Of a stretch of DNA of 33,580 nucleotides, positions 1 through 8,695 are shown piece after piece (within the stretch, counting starts at the first letter, position 1; the number at the start of each line of letters is the position of its first letter). Source of the stretch: Mycobacterium sp. (GTDB taxonomy: Bacteria > Actinomycetota > Actinomycetes > Mycobacteriales > Mycobacteriaceae); assembly GCA_020438905.1 (NCBI GenBank), contig JAGQTQ010000039.1, positions 1 to 33,580 on the forward strand, in the 5' to 3' direction. The notes below the pieces were generated by a model. It searched no databases. It was not told where the DNA came from and was given only the letters and a program-made list of their open reading frames with translations. The position numbers and the translations under genes were made by a program.

Positions 1-1116
1 GGCGATCTGGTGGAACTCCCGGGCGTTGAGCAGCCGGCTGCGGGTGCCGTCGTACTTCGACAGCGCCGAGAACACGACGGTGCGGATCGGCACGTTGATG
101 CCCACCCCGAGGGTGTCGGTGCCGCAGATGACCTTCAGCAGCCCGGCCTGGGCGAGCTGTTCGACCAGGCGGCGGTACTTGGGCAGCATCCCGGCGTGGT
201 GCACCCCGATGCCGTGGCGCACCAGCCGCGACAGCGTCGCGCCGAATGCGGTGGAGAACCGGAACCCGCCGATCAGTTCGGCGATCGCCGCCTTCTGCTG
301 CTTGCTGCACACATTGACGCTCATCAGGGCCTGGGCCCGCTCCAGGGCGGACTTCTGGGTGAAGTGCACGACGTAGATCGGGGACTGTTTGGTCTCGAGC
401 AGTTCGGCGATCGTCTCGTGCATCGGCGTCGTTGCATACGAGTAGTACAGCGGCACCGGGCGTTCGGTGCCCGCGACCAGAGCGGTGGGCCGCCCGGTCC
501 GCCGGGTGAGATCCTCGCGCAAGAACGTCACGTCCCCGAGGGTGGCCGACATCAGCAGGAACTGGGCCCGGGGCAACTCCAGCAGCGGCACCTGCCAGGC
601 CCAGCCGCGGTCGGGGTCGCCGTAGAAGTGGAACTCGTCCATCACCACCAGGCCGATATCGGCGGCTGTGCTTTCCGGGCCGCCCTCGCGCAGGGAGATG
701 TTGGCCAGCACCTCGGCGGTGCAGGCGATGATCGGCGCGGCGGCGTTGACCGATGCGTCACCGGTCAGCATGCCGACGTTGGCCGCGCCGAACACCGCGC
801 ACAGCGCGAAGAACTTCTCGCTGACCAGCGCCTTGATCGGTGCGGTGTAGTAGCTGCGCGCCCCGGCGGCCAGGGCGGCGTACTGCGCGCCGGTGGCCAC
901 CAGCGACTTCCCGGAGCCGGTCGGGGTGGCCAGGATGACGTTGGCGCCGCTGAGCAGTTCAATCAGCGCCTCCTGCTGCGCCGGGTACAGCGCCGTGCCG
1001 CACGTGTGTGCCCAGGCGGCGAAGCAGGCGAACAGCTCATCGGGATCGGCGGCCTTGGCGCGCAGCGCCGACAGGTCGGCGGGATCCTTGATCAGGGCCG
1101 GGGAGGCGGTGCTCAC
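1..1116 (-). CDS. DUF3516-type DEAD/DEAH RNA helicase, partial (C-terminus beyond window edge)
   Basis: This gene runs off the left edge in frame; 372 codons are visible. The translation has a superfamily 2 helicase core: Walker [10 protein letters not shown] at about residues 63-71, a DEFH box at 160-163, the SAT motif at 190-192, and in the second RecA-like domain [17 protein letters not shown] followed by [12 protein letters not shown]. This resembles Ski2/HelY-like helicases, and in actinobacteria such proteins commonly carry a C-terminal DUF3516 domain, which would lie outside the window. It is expected to unwind RNA using ATP. The GTG at 1116 is chosen because it lies 16 bases after the DUF4262 stop and starts just before conserved sequence; no strong ribosome site is visible. 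The gene probably shares a transcript with the DUF4262 gene. The helicase call is firm, the DUF3516 subfamily is inferred. Confidence 0.85.
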   Translation of the reverse strand, partial: MSTASPALIKDPADLSALRAKAADPDELFACFAAWAHTCGTALYPAQQEALIELLSGANVILATPTGSGKSLVATGAQYAALAAGARSYYTAPIKALVSEKFFALCAVFGAANVGMLTGDASVNAAAPIIACTAEVLANISLREGGPESTAADIGLVVMDEFHFYGDPDRGWAWQVPLLELPRAQFLLMSATLGDVTFLREDLTRRTGRPTALVAGTERPVPLYYSYATTPMHETIAELLETKQSPIYVVHFTQKSALERAQALMSVNVCSKQQKAAIAELIGGFRFSTAFGATLSRLVRHGIGVHHAGMLPKYRRLVEQLAQAGLLKVICGTDTLGVGINVPIRTVVFSALSKYDGTRSRLLNAREFHQIA

Positions 1117-1132
1117 CGGTGTCGAGCCGGCC

Positions 1133-1606
1133 TCACGCGGGCAGCTGATAGCGCCGGCCCAGCACCGATTGCGGTTGCCGGCCGGTGGCCCAGCCGCGGT
1201 CCCACGGCCACCGGTGCGGGTCGTCGGTCCACACCAGTTGCAGAGCGCGGATCTGCGGGCCGAGGAGCGCGGCCGCGAACTTCAGGTGGACATCGGGATG
1301 GTCGACCTCGACCACCTCGAGCATGAACTCGCCTTGGAAGTCGATGTGCATCGCCGGCTGTAGGTCGATTCCGTCCTCGACGATCTGATGGGCGATCGAG
1401 TTGAGCAGCCGCTTGGCATTCTTCGGCGCCAAGCCGGTGATCAACAATTCCGGCAGACCCCTCTCGTGCAGGCCGACGGTGTAGGCGAACGGTTGTCGCT
1501 CGCTCTCGATGCGTTGGACCGCCCACCCGTGGTCTTTGATGATGTCCCGGAGGATGTCCAGGTAGTCCTCGATGGTTGCCTGCGGGTTGTCGCATTGCCA
1601 GCACAT
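1133..1606 (-). CDS. DUF4262 domain protein
   Basis: A 157-residue protein beginning [16 protein letters not shown]. The pattern of an N-terminal CxxC, then [24 protein letters not shown] and later [14 protein letters not shown] fits the DUF4262 family. The biochemical role of that family is not known to me. The ATG at 1606 is preceded by GGAAGGGTGCCACC, a usable ribosome site, so much longer upstream reading in the same frame is not the gene. It sits 74 bases downstream of eccC on the same strand and 16 bases upstream of the helicase, so it could be read through from the ESX transcript or mark the edge of the ESX insertion. The two cysteines (residues 2 and 5) may bind metal, which is inference. 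Confidence 0.8.
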   Translation of the reverse strand: MCWQCDNPQATIEDYLDILRDIIKDHGWAVQRIESERQPFAYTVGLHERGLPELLITGLAPKNAKRLLNSIAHQIVEDGIDLQPAMHIDFQGEFMLEVVEVDHPDVHLKFAAALLGPQIRALQLVWTDDPHRWPWDRGWATGRQPQSVLGRRYQLPA

Positions 1607-1680
1607 GGTGGCACCCTTCCTGTGGTTGTTGCGGCAAGCCTGCGCCCGTCCACCGACAAGTTCGGTTCCCCTCGAAGTGC

Positions 1681-4600
1681 TCAGTCTCTGAAATCGTCGT
1701 TGGCGGACTGATGAACACCGGACCAGGCAACCTGGATGCGTCCCTTGCGCGCGACGGCCGCCTCGAGGTATCGGGCACGGCCGGGAATGCCGAACCGCTC
1801 GAACTTGACACCTCCGATCTCGCCGTCGTACCTGCCGGCCGAGAGCATCACCGTGGGGGCCCGGTCCTGGGTCAGCCGCCGGACCATCGGGTCTCGGAGG
1901 GCGGCCACTTGGAATTCCTCCGACGATCGGGCGAGTACGAAGTGAAATCCGCGGGCCAGCGATTCGTTGGTCAGCCACGGCATGAACTTGTGCAGGGCTG
2001 GTTCGACCTCCTGGGCCCGCATCGGCGATGCGATGTGATAGTCGTCGACCAGGATGAAAATCTCCGGGCCCGTCCACCAGGACCGCTGTTCGCGGGCCTT
2101 GGCGCTGATGTTCGGCGGCATGCTGCGCCCAGACAGTCGGTAGACCTCCATCAGGCCGGGGCGGCCACCGACCTCCTGCATCGGTTCGGATGGACCCAGG
2201 ATGGCCTCAAGAAATTCCTGGTCGGTGTGCACGTGGGCGAAAAGGTTCTTCGGGTCGAGCTTGCCCAAGTGCCGCCGAAGCGGGTCGTAGAAGACCACCA
2301 CCGCGTCGTCCATCGTGGCAAACCGGCGGGTGATGCTGTCATAGACCGTGCCGATGGTCTCGCTCTTGCCGGACTTGGATTCGCCGAGGATCAACAGGTG
2401 CGGCTCACGGTAGAACTCGGCATACGACGGTTTCAGGTTGTCCTCGCGCACCCCCAAGGCGATGCGCAGTCTGCGCTTGCCGCGCAAGTCCTCGGTGTCG
2501 GTGGCGGCCGCCTGCTGATCGGCGTCGGCCACCATAGCGGACAGTTCCTCGCGTCTCAGCGATGTCGGCAGCGTCCGCAGTCGCTCGGCGGAGCGCGACT
2601 CGAACTGGGCGCGCACCGTGGCGATCAGCTCGGTCATACCGGCCTGGATGCTGTCGCGGTCGGCAACCGAGTCGACCCGCGGTAGGGCCACCAACCCGTA
2701 CAAATCAGAAGCATTGGTAATCGCCTGGCCCGGTGCCTTGTGCCGACCTTTGGCCAATCGAGTATCGACCCTGGAAAACTCGTTGCTGTCGAACTCGATG
2801 ATGGTCTTCAAATGGGGTTCGATACCGCGCATCTCGACCATGCGGGTGGTTGACAACACCAGGTGGACACCGAAGTTCAACGCTCCGCTGATCAGCGCCT
2901 CGACCTCCGGGCCGCGGTTGCGCAGGACCTGACCCTCTGCGACCGCGGCGTCCCAGCCGTCGATGACGAGATACACGTCGCCGTAGTGATCCTGCCCCAG
3001 CAGGGGGCTGCTCGGGTCGGTGCGCCGCCGCCGGTATTCGGCCATCGTCGCAATTCGGTTCTCCCGGAACAGCGCTTCCCGCCTCGTCACCAGCGTCTGC
3101 AACTGCATCAACATGCGATTGATGGCATCGGGTTCCGCCCGGGTGGCCACCGCGCCGACATGCGGCAGGTCAGCCAGCGGCCCGAGGCCGCCACCGGCGA
3201 AGTCGACGATGTAGAACTGCACCTGCTCGGGTGTGTTCGCAATGGCCAGCGAACACACCAACGTCTTGATGGCAGTCGACTTACCGGACTGGCCGCCCCC
3301 CAGGATCAGCAGGTTCTCATGGGCCGACAACATCCACTGCGGCTGGGCGTGTTTGGCGGGGTCGTCGAACAGACCGAACGGCACGTTGAGACGCGGCAGC
3401 GACGTGTTGACCGGGGTCTCCCACCGCCCGCCGTAGGACGGCTCGACCTCATCGAGCGTCTTGACCGCCAGGGGCGGCAGCCACATGCGGTACGGCGGTG
3501 GAACCTCGGCAGACTTGAGCCGGTCGACCAGCACGGTGAAAATCGACGGCGCACTGTCGATTTCCTCCTCGGTGCGCTCGGGGGCGGCGATCTCCTCGGC
3601 CCCGGAGCCCTCGTCGGGCAGCGCCACCGCGGCGGCGGTAAACGGCCGTGGCCCAAACGAACCCGGATCGTTCTCGGCGTTGGCGCGGGTTGGCTGGTCC
3701 GCCGGCTCTCGGGACGGTGGGAAGTACGCCGCACCGGTGAACCCGGAATAGAATTGCCGTAGCTCGCCCCCGGTGGAGAGCAGCATCCCATGCCCGGGAC
3801 GCCCGGGCAGCCGGAAAGCCGTGTCCGACCCGTCGAGCAGTGACCGTGACTCTTGAGGGGTCTGCGTCTTGAGTCCGATCTTGTAGCCGATGTTGGACTC
3901 GAGCCCCCTGGTTCGACCGGTGTTCTCAAGGCTCTGCGACGCCAACAACAGTGCCAGACCCACCGACCGGCCGACACGGCCGATCCGGCGGAACAACTCG
4001 CCGTAATCCGGATACTGCGTCAGCAGCTCGGACCACTCGTCGACAACCACGCACAGCGTCGGCAACGGCGGCAGATCCATACCGCGCTCACGCAGAGTTT
4101 CGTAGTCGCGAATGTCCTTGACGTCGTAGCGCGAACTGAGCTCGTCGGCGCTGCGGAGCACCTGGAAGCGCCGCTCGATCTCACCGTTGATCATCTCGCG
4201 CAGACGGCCCACCAGATGGGCCTCCTGCTCCATGTTGGTGATGACCGCCGATACGTGCGGCAGTTCGCTCATCCCCAAGAACGTTGGTCCGCCTTTGAAG
4301 TCGACCAGCAGCCAGTTCAGCATCGCCGGCGGATGAAGCACACAGCCGTTGATCACGAAGTTGCGCAGGAACTCCGACTTCCCCGAGCCGGTGTAGCCGA
4401 GTAGCAGCCCATGTGGCCCGGTACCGCCCTCGGCGGCCTGCTTTATGTCCAGCTCGAGGCGGTCGCCGTTCTGCTGAAAGCCGATCGGAATCCGCAGCCG
4501 GCGCCGGTCGCCGTATCGGGTGATCCCCGACCAGATGTCCGGCGGCTGAAGTGCGCCCGGGTCACGGACCCGCATCAACGTGTTCCAGTCACGGCCCCGT

Positions 4601-5871
4601 TCAGCCTGTTGGTCTTGGCGCCCCATGTTCATCGCGGTCGCGATCTCGAAGCGCGCCAACTGGCGCGCAACGGTGCGCGCATCACCCAGCGTGGTCTGAT
4701 CAGCGATGGCCACCTTCACCGGATCCGCCGGCTGCCTGTCTGCCTGGCTGCGCCACACCGACCTGTCGGCATCGCAGCGCAAAACGATGCCCTCGTCGGC
4801 GGTCAGCGCCTGTGCCGGCGGATTGATCAGCAGCCAGGTCACTCCCGCGCGCGCGGCGATGACCGGGTCGAGCAACGTGTCGCTCACCTTGGAGTCGACG
4901 ACGACAAGTGCGTGCCGGTAGCTGTCGGTTTTGAATTCCAGCATGGGGTCGAAGTTCGAGCTCATCTCGATGACGCCTGCCCCACCCGCTTTGGCGGTCA
5001 GGGTCGACCAGTCCGAGTACATCATCCGTGCGCTGCCGAGCCCGTCCACCTCGTAGGGGTGCTGGGTGTGCGGCAGCCACTTCATCCACGACCAGGTCGG
5101 CGCATCCGGGTCGTCGGTCAGCAGCACCATCGACAGATTGTCGGGACCGTGGGTGACGGCCGCGTGCAACAGCATGGACCGCACCATGCCCAGGGTGACT
5201 TCCCGGTCTCCGGTGAAACCGATCACCGGCAGCCGCGACGCGGTCAAGGCCACCGGCATCGACGGTACGGTCGAGTGGTGCTTGAGGAATCGAACCGTCG
5301 ATACCCAGCCGACCGGTTCGAGGAATTCGCCGGGCGGGGCCTCTGGAGCGATGAGCCGCGCTGCCAGTTCGACCTCGCCGAGCCCGTACCGTAGCGCAGT
5401 GAATCCGTCACTGGTCGGGCTGACCGCCCACATGCGTTCAGTGTCAATCAAACTGGGCAACATCTGAGGATCCGGATACGAATGCAGCAGCGCCTCGTGC
5501 ATGCGCAACCCTCGGTCGAAGACCATTTCGCGGACGTTGCCCAGACCGCGGGTCACCGCCTTGCGATCGGAGAGCACCTGTGCGCGGGAGGTGCCGGAGG
5601 GCCCCAGATTGCCCAACATCATCCCGCCCATCGACATGACCACGAAGAGCGGCAGGATCAGGAACATCGGGCTCACCTTCGTGCCCGTGCTGAACATCAG
5701 CACCACCATGCCGATCAGCGCCACCATCAGCAGGATGGGCAGGCCGACAGTAACCAGCTTCGAGGCCGGTTCGCCTTCCGAGATCTCTCTAGGTGCAGGA
5801 ATCTGGATCTCGTCGCGGACGATCCGCGGTTGCGGTGCCGGATTGGTCGGCCGCAGAAAGCCCGTGCGCAC
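1681..5871 (-). CDS. eccC: ESX type VII secretion FtsK/SpoIIIE ATPase EccC (fused EccCa-EccCb)
   Basis: 1396 residues, the motor of the ESX membrane complex, which recognises substrates and powers export. Two membrane helices lie at about 40-62 and 68-88, followed by the stalk region and three ATPase domains. Walker A motifs are GYTGSGKS (492-499), GGGQSGKS (858-865) and GESKSGKS (1163-1170). Walker B is VVVDE at 608-612 in the first domain, but LVIDG (968-972) and LVDD (1274-1277) in the second and third, so only the first has the catalytic glutamate. This agrees with the known degeneracy of the later EccC domains. The open frame extends 45 codons further upstream, but the GTG at 5871 shares one base with the eccB stop (TAGTG) and gives a normal EccC N-terminus, so it is preferred. 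It is a single fused chain, unlike the split EccCa1/EccCb1 of ESX-1. Confidence 0.95.
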   Translation of the reverse strand: MRTGFLRPTNPAPQPRIVRDEIQIPAPREISEGEPASKLVTVGLPILLMVALIGMVVLMFSTGTKVSPMFLILPLFVVMSMGGMMLGNLGPSGTSRAQVLSDRKAVTRGLGNVREMVFDRGLRMHEALLHSYPDPQMLPSLIDTERMWAVSPTSDGFTALRYGLGEVELAARLIAPEAPPGEFLEPVGWVSTVRFLKHHSTVPSMPVALTASRLPVIGFTGDREVTLGMVRSMLLHAAVTHGPDNLSMVLLTDDPDAPTWSWMKWLPHTQHPYEVDGLGSARMMYSDWSTLTAKAGGAGVIEMSSNFDPMLEFKTDSYRHALVVVDSKVSDTLLDPVIAARAGVTWLLINPPAQALTADEGIVLRCDADRSVWRSQADRQPADPVKVAIADQTTLGDARTVARQLARFEIATAMNMGRQDQQAERGRDWNTLMRVRDPGALQPPDIWSGITRYGDRRRLRIPIGFQQNGDRLELDIKQAAEGGTGPHGLLLGYTGSGKSEFLRNFVINGCVLHPPAMLNWLLVDFKGGPTFLGMSELPHVSAVITNMEQEAHLVGRLREMINGEIERRFQVLRSADELSSRYDVKDIRDYETLRERGMDLPPLPTLCVVVDEWSELLTQYPDYGELFRRIGRVGRSVGLALLLASQSLENTGRTRGLESNIGYKIGLKTQTPQESRSLLDGSDTAFRLPGRPGHGMLLSTGGELRQFYSGFTGAAYFPPSREPADQPTRANAENDPGSFGPRPFTAAAVALPDEGSGAEEIAAPERTEEEIDSAPSIFTVLVDRLKSAEVPPPYRMWLPPLAVKTLDEVEPSYGGRWETPVNTSLPRLNVPFGLFDDPAKHAQPQWMLSAHENLLILGGGQSGKSTAIKTLVCSLAIANTPEQVQFYIVDFAGGGLGPLADLPHVGAVATRAEPDAINRMLMQLQTLVTRREALFRENRIATMAEYRRRRTDPSSPLLGQDHYGDVYLVIDGWDAAVAEGQVLRNRGPEVEALISGALNFGVHLVLSTTRMVEMRGIEPHLKTIIEFDSNEFSRVDTRLAKGRHKAPGQAITNASDLYGLVALPRVDSVADRDSIQAGMTELIATVRAQFESRSAERLRTLPTSLRREELSAMVADADQQAAATDTEDLRGKRRLRIALGVREDNLKPSYAEFYREPHLLILGESKSGKSETIGTVYDSITRRFATMDDAVVVFYDPLRRHLGKLDPKNLFAHVHTDQEFLEAILGPSEPMQEVGGRPGLMEVYRLSGRSMPPNISAKAREQRSWWTGPEIFILVDDYHIASPMRAQEVEPALHKFMPWLTNESLARGFHFVLARSSEEFQVAALRDPMVRRLTQDRAPTVMLSAGRYDGEIGGVKFERFGIPGRARYLEAAVARKGRIQVAWSGVHQSANDDFRD

Positions 5872-7469
5872 TAATTCATCCCTTTGCCGTCGATATTGCC
5901 GTCGATCCCGGCCACCACCAGGTCCGGTGGCACGCCATCGTGGCGAATCAGTGCATCTTTCTGCGACAAGGTCGCCCCGGGTGCGAACAGCGACACGACC
6001 ACCCACGGTGCCGGGGCCGGATAGCGCAGCCCCAGCGCAGTCAGCGTGTCGGCGCCGTTGCTTCCGGCGCTGGTGTCCAGGCCGAACCGCACTCCGTTGT
6101 CGGCGACCCAGAAGTCGCTCCCTGTGGTCCGCGATCCCGTTGCCGAACCGGTGATTCGAACGAAACGCCCGGTGTTCGGCGGCAGTGACACGTAGTCGGC
6201 GGTCACGCCCCCCGACGTCGGTGCCGACACCAACTGCACTCGCGAAGCCCGCTGTTGCGGCGTCAGCGGCAGGTTGGGCCCGACCAGAACTTCGGTGCGG
6301 GCGGTGGGCTCATCGCCATGATGCGACCACGACCAGCACGTAATCGGATCGTCCGTGGGTGACACCAATTCGAGCGCCCGGCTCGGATAGAACGACACCG
6401 CCAACTGGTTGATCTTCGGGAACGAGGCGAGTTCGGCCGGGCTGGTCTCCACCGGCTCGAAGCTGACCAGTGGGTTGGCCGCACGGATCATCGTTGCCGC
6501 GGTGTGACTGACCTCTTGCACTCCGGCGGCCAGCGTCACGTAGTAATGCGCTTGTCCGGTCAGGTCGGTGACCCTCAGAATCGTTCCCACTGTGAGTGGC
6601 CGATCACCGGCGAACGTCGACGGGCTTCCCGCACCGTCGATCGGCGGCGCGACCAGGGGCGGCTCGGCCGGTACCGCATTCAACAAGCCCGGCGAGATCG
6701 GCAACACCGGATCATCGGCGCGCAGGCCCAACGCATCGGCCACGATCCGATCGTTGAGGTCGACCAATGAGCGCACCACCACACCATCCGGCCGCGCGTA
6801 GACCAGCCATGTCCGGTTGGCATATCCGAACAGGCGTGCCTGGTTGCCGCCGAGCACCATGGTGGACTGGTCCGGGGTCAACGGCCCGCCGATCGCGGTG
6901 GTGACCACCGGCGACACGGCGATGGTCGGCAGCCCCGACACCGGGTCAAGGGGCACAGCCGCCCCGGTCACCGTTGTGTCGCAAACCGTCCAGATCGACC
7001 ACGGGTCTTTACTGTCGCGAATTTCCACGGGCGCACCGACAATGCCGACCAGCGAGCCGCGCGGATACTTCGCGATTTCCGCCGCGCCGACTCTGACCGG
7101 GTTCGCCGGCGAGCCGGCGATCAGCCGGGCCGAGGTCAGATTCGTCACCGGGTCCAACCGGTCCCCGATCCGGACATACAGAGCGCCGGAGTCCTTGTCG
7201 GCCACGATCTTGCCGTCCTTGACCACTCCCGCCCGCGAGAACAGCGACAACACCACCGCGCCGACGCACACCACCACGGCAAGAACCATTCCGAGGATCA
7301 GCGGAGCCGACTGTGCTTTTTGAGGGTCGTCGATCATGCGGGTGTCACGGCGGATCAACGCGTGCCGCAGCCTTCGGTGCATGAACCGCCAGCCGGTGAC
7401 CTGATACGTGGCGGTCAGCCGAAATCCATTGCGCCGCCGGCCCTTCTTAGTGGCCTTCAATTCAGCCAA
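5871..7469 (-). CDS. eccB: ESX type VII secretion membrane protein EccB
   Basis: 532 residues from the chosen start. EccB is a core component of the ESX complex, with a short cytoplasmic N-terminus, one membrane helix (about 56-77) and a large periplasmic domain made of repeats. The N-terminus contains TYQVTGWRFMHRR, the conserved QVTGxxF signature of EccB, then DSGALYVRIGDRL and NLTSARLI after the membrane helix. Two periplasmic cysteines (in WTVCDTT and ITCWSW) match the conserved disulfide pair. The frame stays open to a GTG at 7505, but the TTG at 7469 has AGGGGAG five bases upstream and starts with MAELKATKKG, a more typical EccB beginning. It is translationally coupled to eccC through a 1-base overlap. 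About 350 bases upstream separate it from the divergent 279-residue gene. Confidence 0.94.
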   Translation of the reverse strand: MAELKATKKGRRRNGFRLTATYQVTGWRFMHRRLRHALIRRDTRMIDDPQKAQSAPLILGMVLAVVVCVGAVVLSLFSRAGVVKDGKIVADKDSGALYVRIGDRLDPVTNLTSARLIAGSPANPVRVGAAEIAKYPRGSLVGIVGAPVEIRDSKDPWSIWTVCDTTVTGAAVPLDPVSGLPTIAVSPVVTTAIGGPLTPDQSTMVLGGNQARLFGYANRTWLVYARPDGVVVRSLVDLNDRIVADALGLRADDPVLPISPGLLNAVPAEPPLVAPPIDGAGSPSTFAGDRPLTVGTILRVTDLTGQAHYYVTLAAGVQEVSHTAATMIRAANPLVSFEPVETSPAELASFPKINQLAVSFYPSRALELVSPTDDPITCWSWSHHGDEPTARTEVLVGPNLPLTPQQRASRVQLVSAPTSGGVTADYVSLPPNTGRFVRITGSATGSRTTGSDFWVADNGVRFGLDTSAGSNGADTLTALGLRYPAPAPWVVVSLFAPGATLSQKDALIRHDGVPPDLVVAGIDGNIDGKGMN

Positions 7470-7614
7470 CTCGACTCCCCTGTGCGCTAGGGGGCCCCTC
7501 GACACGGGGCGGTTCCGCGGCTTGGGAAACGCCGACGAGGCCGCTGTTGCGGCGTGAGGCGGGCTCTGGTTCCCGGCAACCCGGTCGTTTCCTGCGCACG
7601 TATTCAGTTTGAGG

Positions 7615-7646
7615 CGGAACCGAAGAGAATGTTCCGGTTTTTAAAC
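7615..7646 (+). other. Inverted repeat followed by T-rich run
   Basis: CGGAAC (7615-7620) and GTTCCG (7631-7636) form a 6-bp inverted repeat around a 10-base loop, followed by GTTTTTAAAC. On the plus strand this looks like a weak intrinsic terminator; it could equally be an operator in the divergent eccB/279-residue-gene spacer. There is no plus-strand gene just upstream to terminate, so the regulatory reading is at least as likely. The rest of the 7470-7830 spacer shows nothing else apart from the 15-base repeat at 7716. Confidence 0.3.
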
Positions 7647-7715
7647 AACGCCATGGGCGACTCTTCGTCGCCAACCCGGTAGTCCGTAGCGGCAGCGGGA
7701 AGCCGCGCTGCCCCC

Positions 7716-7745
7716 AATTCCGTTGCCCCGAATTCCGTTGCCCCC
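7716..7745. repeat. 15-bp tandem repeat, two copies
   Basis: AATTCCGTTGCCCCG at 7716-7730 is followed directly by AATTCCGTTGCCCCC at 7731-7745, and then by the degenerate beginning GAATCC. It lies in the spacer between eccB and the divergent 279-residue gene, about 85-115 bases upstream of the latter's start. Confidence 0.75.
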
Positions 7746-7830
7746 GAATCCAGCGCCGCCTCTGAATTCAGCGGTCGGCGTAACCACGACTTTGGCGCGA
7801 GGCCCGCGAACCGTTGGCAGAATGCGCCTC

Positions 7831-8670
7831 ATGAGCAGCCCCCGCAAGAGCCTGTCCCTTGATCTGGCTCGCCTGCGTGAGGCATGCGAGCTCGCGCTGA
7901 CCGCCTGCGATGGCATCGCGAAGACGGCCCGGCGACTACGCTTGCCGATGCCATCCCCGGCAACCGATCCCGTCACGGTGTACCTCACGTCCCGCTGCAA
8001 CTCCTACCGGCGTGGGCTGGGCGCAACCGGTGAAGCAGCCGGCGACGAACTCGTCCGCGCGATAGAGCGCATTCTCGCCGGCTCGTACACCCTTGCCGCA
8101 ATCGCAACCCGCACCCAGATAGCAATGATCGGCCTGCACATAACAGCCCTGAATTCCGAGATCGTCATCTCGGCTCCAGCGGTGCGCGCAACGAACGGTG
8201 AGCGGCCCCCCTCGCTCGCCGCCCTGACGACCGACGACGAGGTCCTCAGCTTCGCAACTCTGCTGGCCGCCGGCAAAGCCGACTTTCATTCCCAGCTGCG
8301 CACCGATACCGCGGGACTGCATGACGGGCGCGACGCGCTGCGGCGCTCAGTTGAAATCCTCCGTGAGGCGATGTCCAACGCGGAAGGGCCCGCCGCGTTC
8401 CTTGAGCGCTTCGGCCGGTGGATCGGTGACTACGCCGAGGCGATTGAGCATCTGGATGACTCGGTATCCGAGTGGAATGAGAGATACGTCCAGATCAGAA
8501 ATCAGACCAATGATGTAGTCGAGCAGTACATCGGGAAACAAGCCGCCGCGATGCAGGGCGAGAGCCGGGAGGTGAACCCCTCGGCTGCGTGGGCCGCCTA
8601 CCGGGAATACACCTCGATCCCGATGGACCCGGTGGACTGCGCCGGGTTCCCGCGCCTCAGCGCGGGGTAA
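7831..8670 (+). CDS. Unrecognised helical protein inside the ESX locus, candidate secreted substrate
   Basis: 279 residues from the ATG at 7831 (an ATG at 7822 would add three); the ribosome site is poor at both. I do not recognise the family. Residues 10-95 look like a helical hairpin, with VYLTSRCNSYRRGLGATGEAAGDEL resembling the EspC/DUF2580 pattern of ESX-associated proteins. Residues 150-240 form two further predicted helices joined by WIG (197-199), as in a WXG100 hairpin. The tail (245-279) is probably disordered. There is no signal peptide or membrane helix. It lies between eccE and eccB on the opposite strand, converging on eccE with a 25-base gap and divergent from eccB. Its position and helical make-up suggest an ESX substrate or accessory protein; this is inference. 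Confidence 0.72.
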   Translation: MSSPRKSLSLDLARLREACELALTACDGIAKTARRLRLPMPSPATDPVTVYLTSRCNSYRRGLGATGEAAGDELVRAIERILAGSYTLAAIATRTQIAMIGLHITALNSEIVISAPAVRATNGERPPSLAALTTDDEVLSFATLLAAGKADFHSQLRTDTAGLHDGRDALRRSVEILREAMSNAEGPAAFLERFGRWIGDYAEAIEHLDDSVSEWNERYVQIRNQTNDVVEQYIGKQAAAMQGESREVNPSAAWAAYREYTSIPMDPVDCAGFPRLSAG

Positions 8671-8695
8671 GGCGCCGGACCGGCCACGGCCCGCG

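Noticed and set aside
10-1326. A 438-residue plus-strand frame
   Set aside because: It is the reverse of the helicase and DUF4262 coding sequence. The minus strand shows full helicase motifs, the plus strand none.
5872-6006. Upstream extension of EccC by 45 residues
   Set aside because: This lies within eccB, is rich in arginine and unlike EccC; the GTG that overlaps the eccB stop gives a normal N-terminus.
7506-7830. Longer N-terminus for the 279-residue protein from 7723
   Set aside because: It would read through the 15-bp repeats into a proline-rich segment with no ribosome site; the ATGs at 7822 and 7831 are better.
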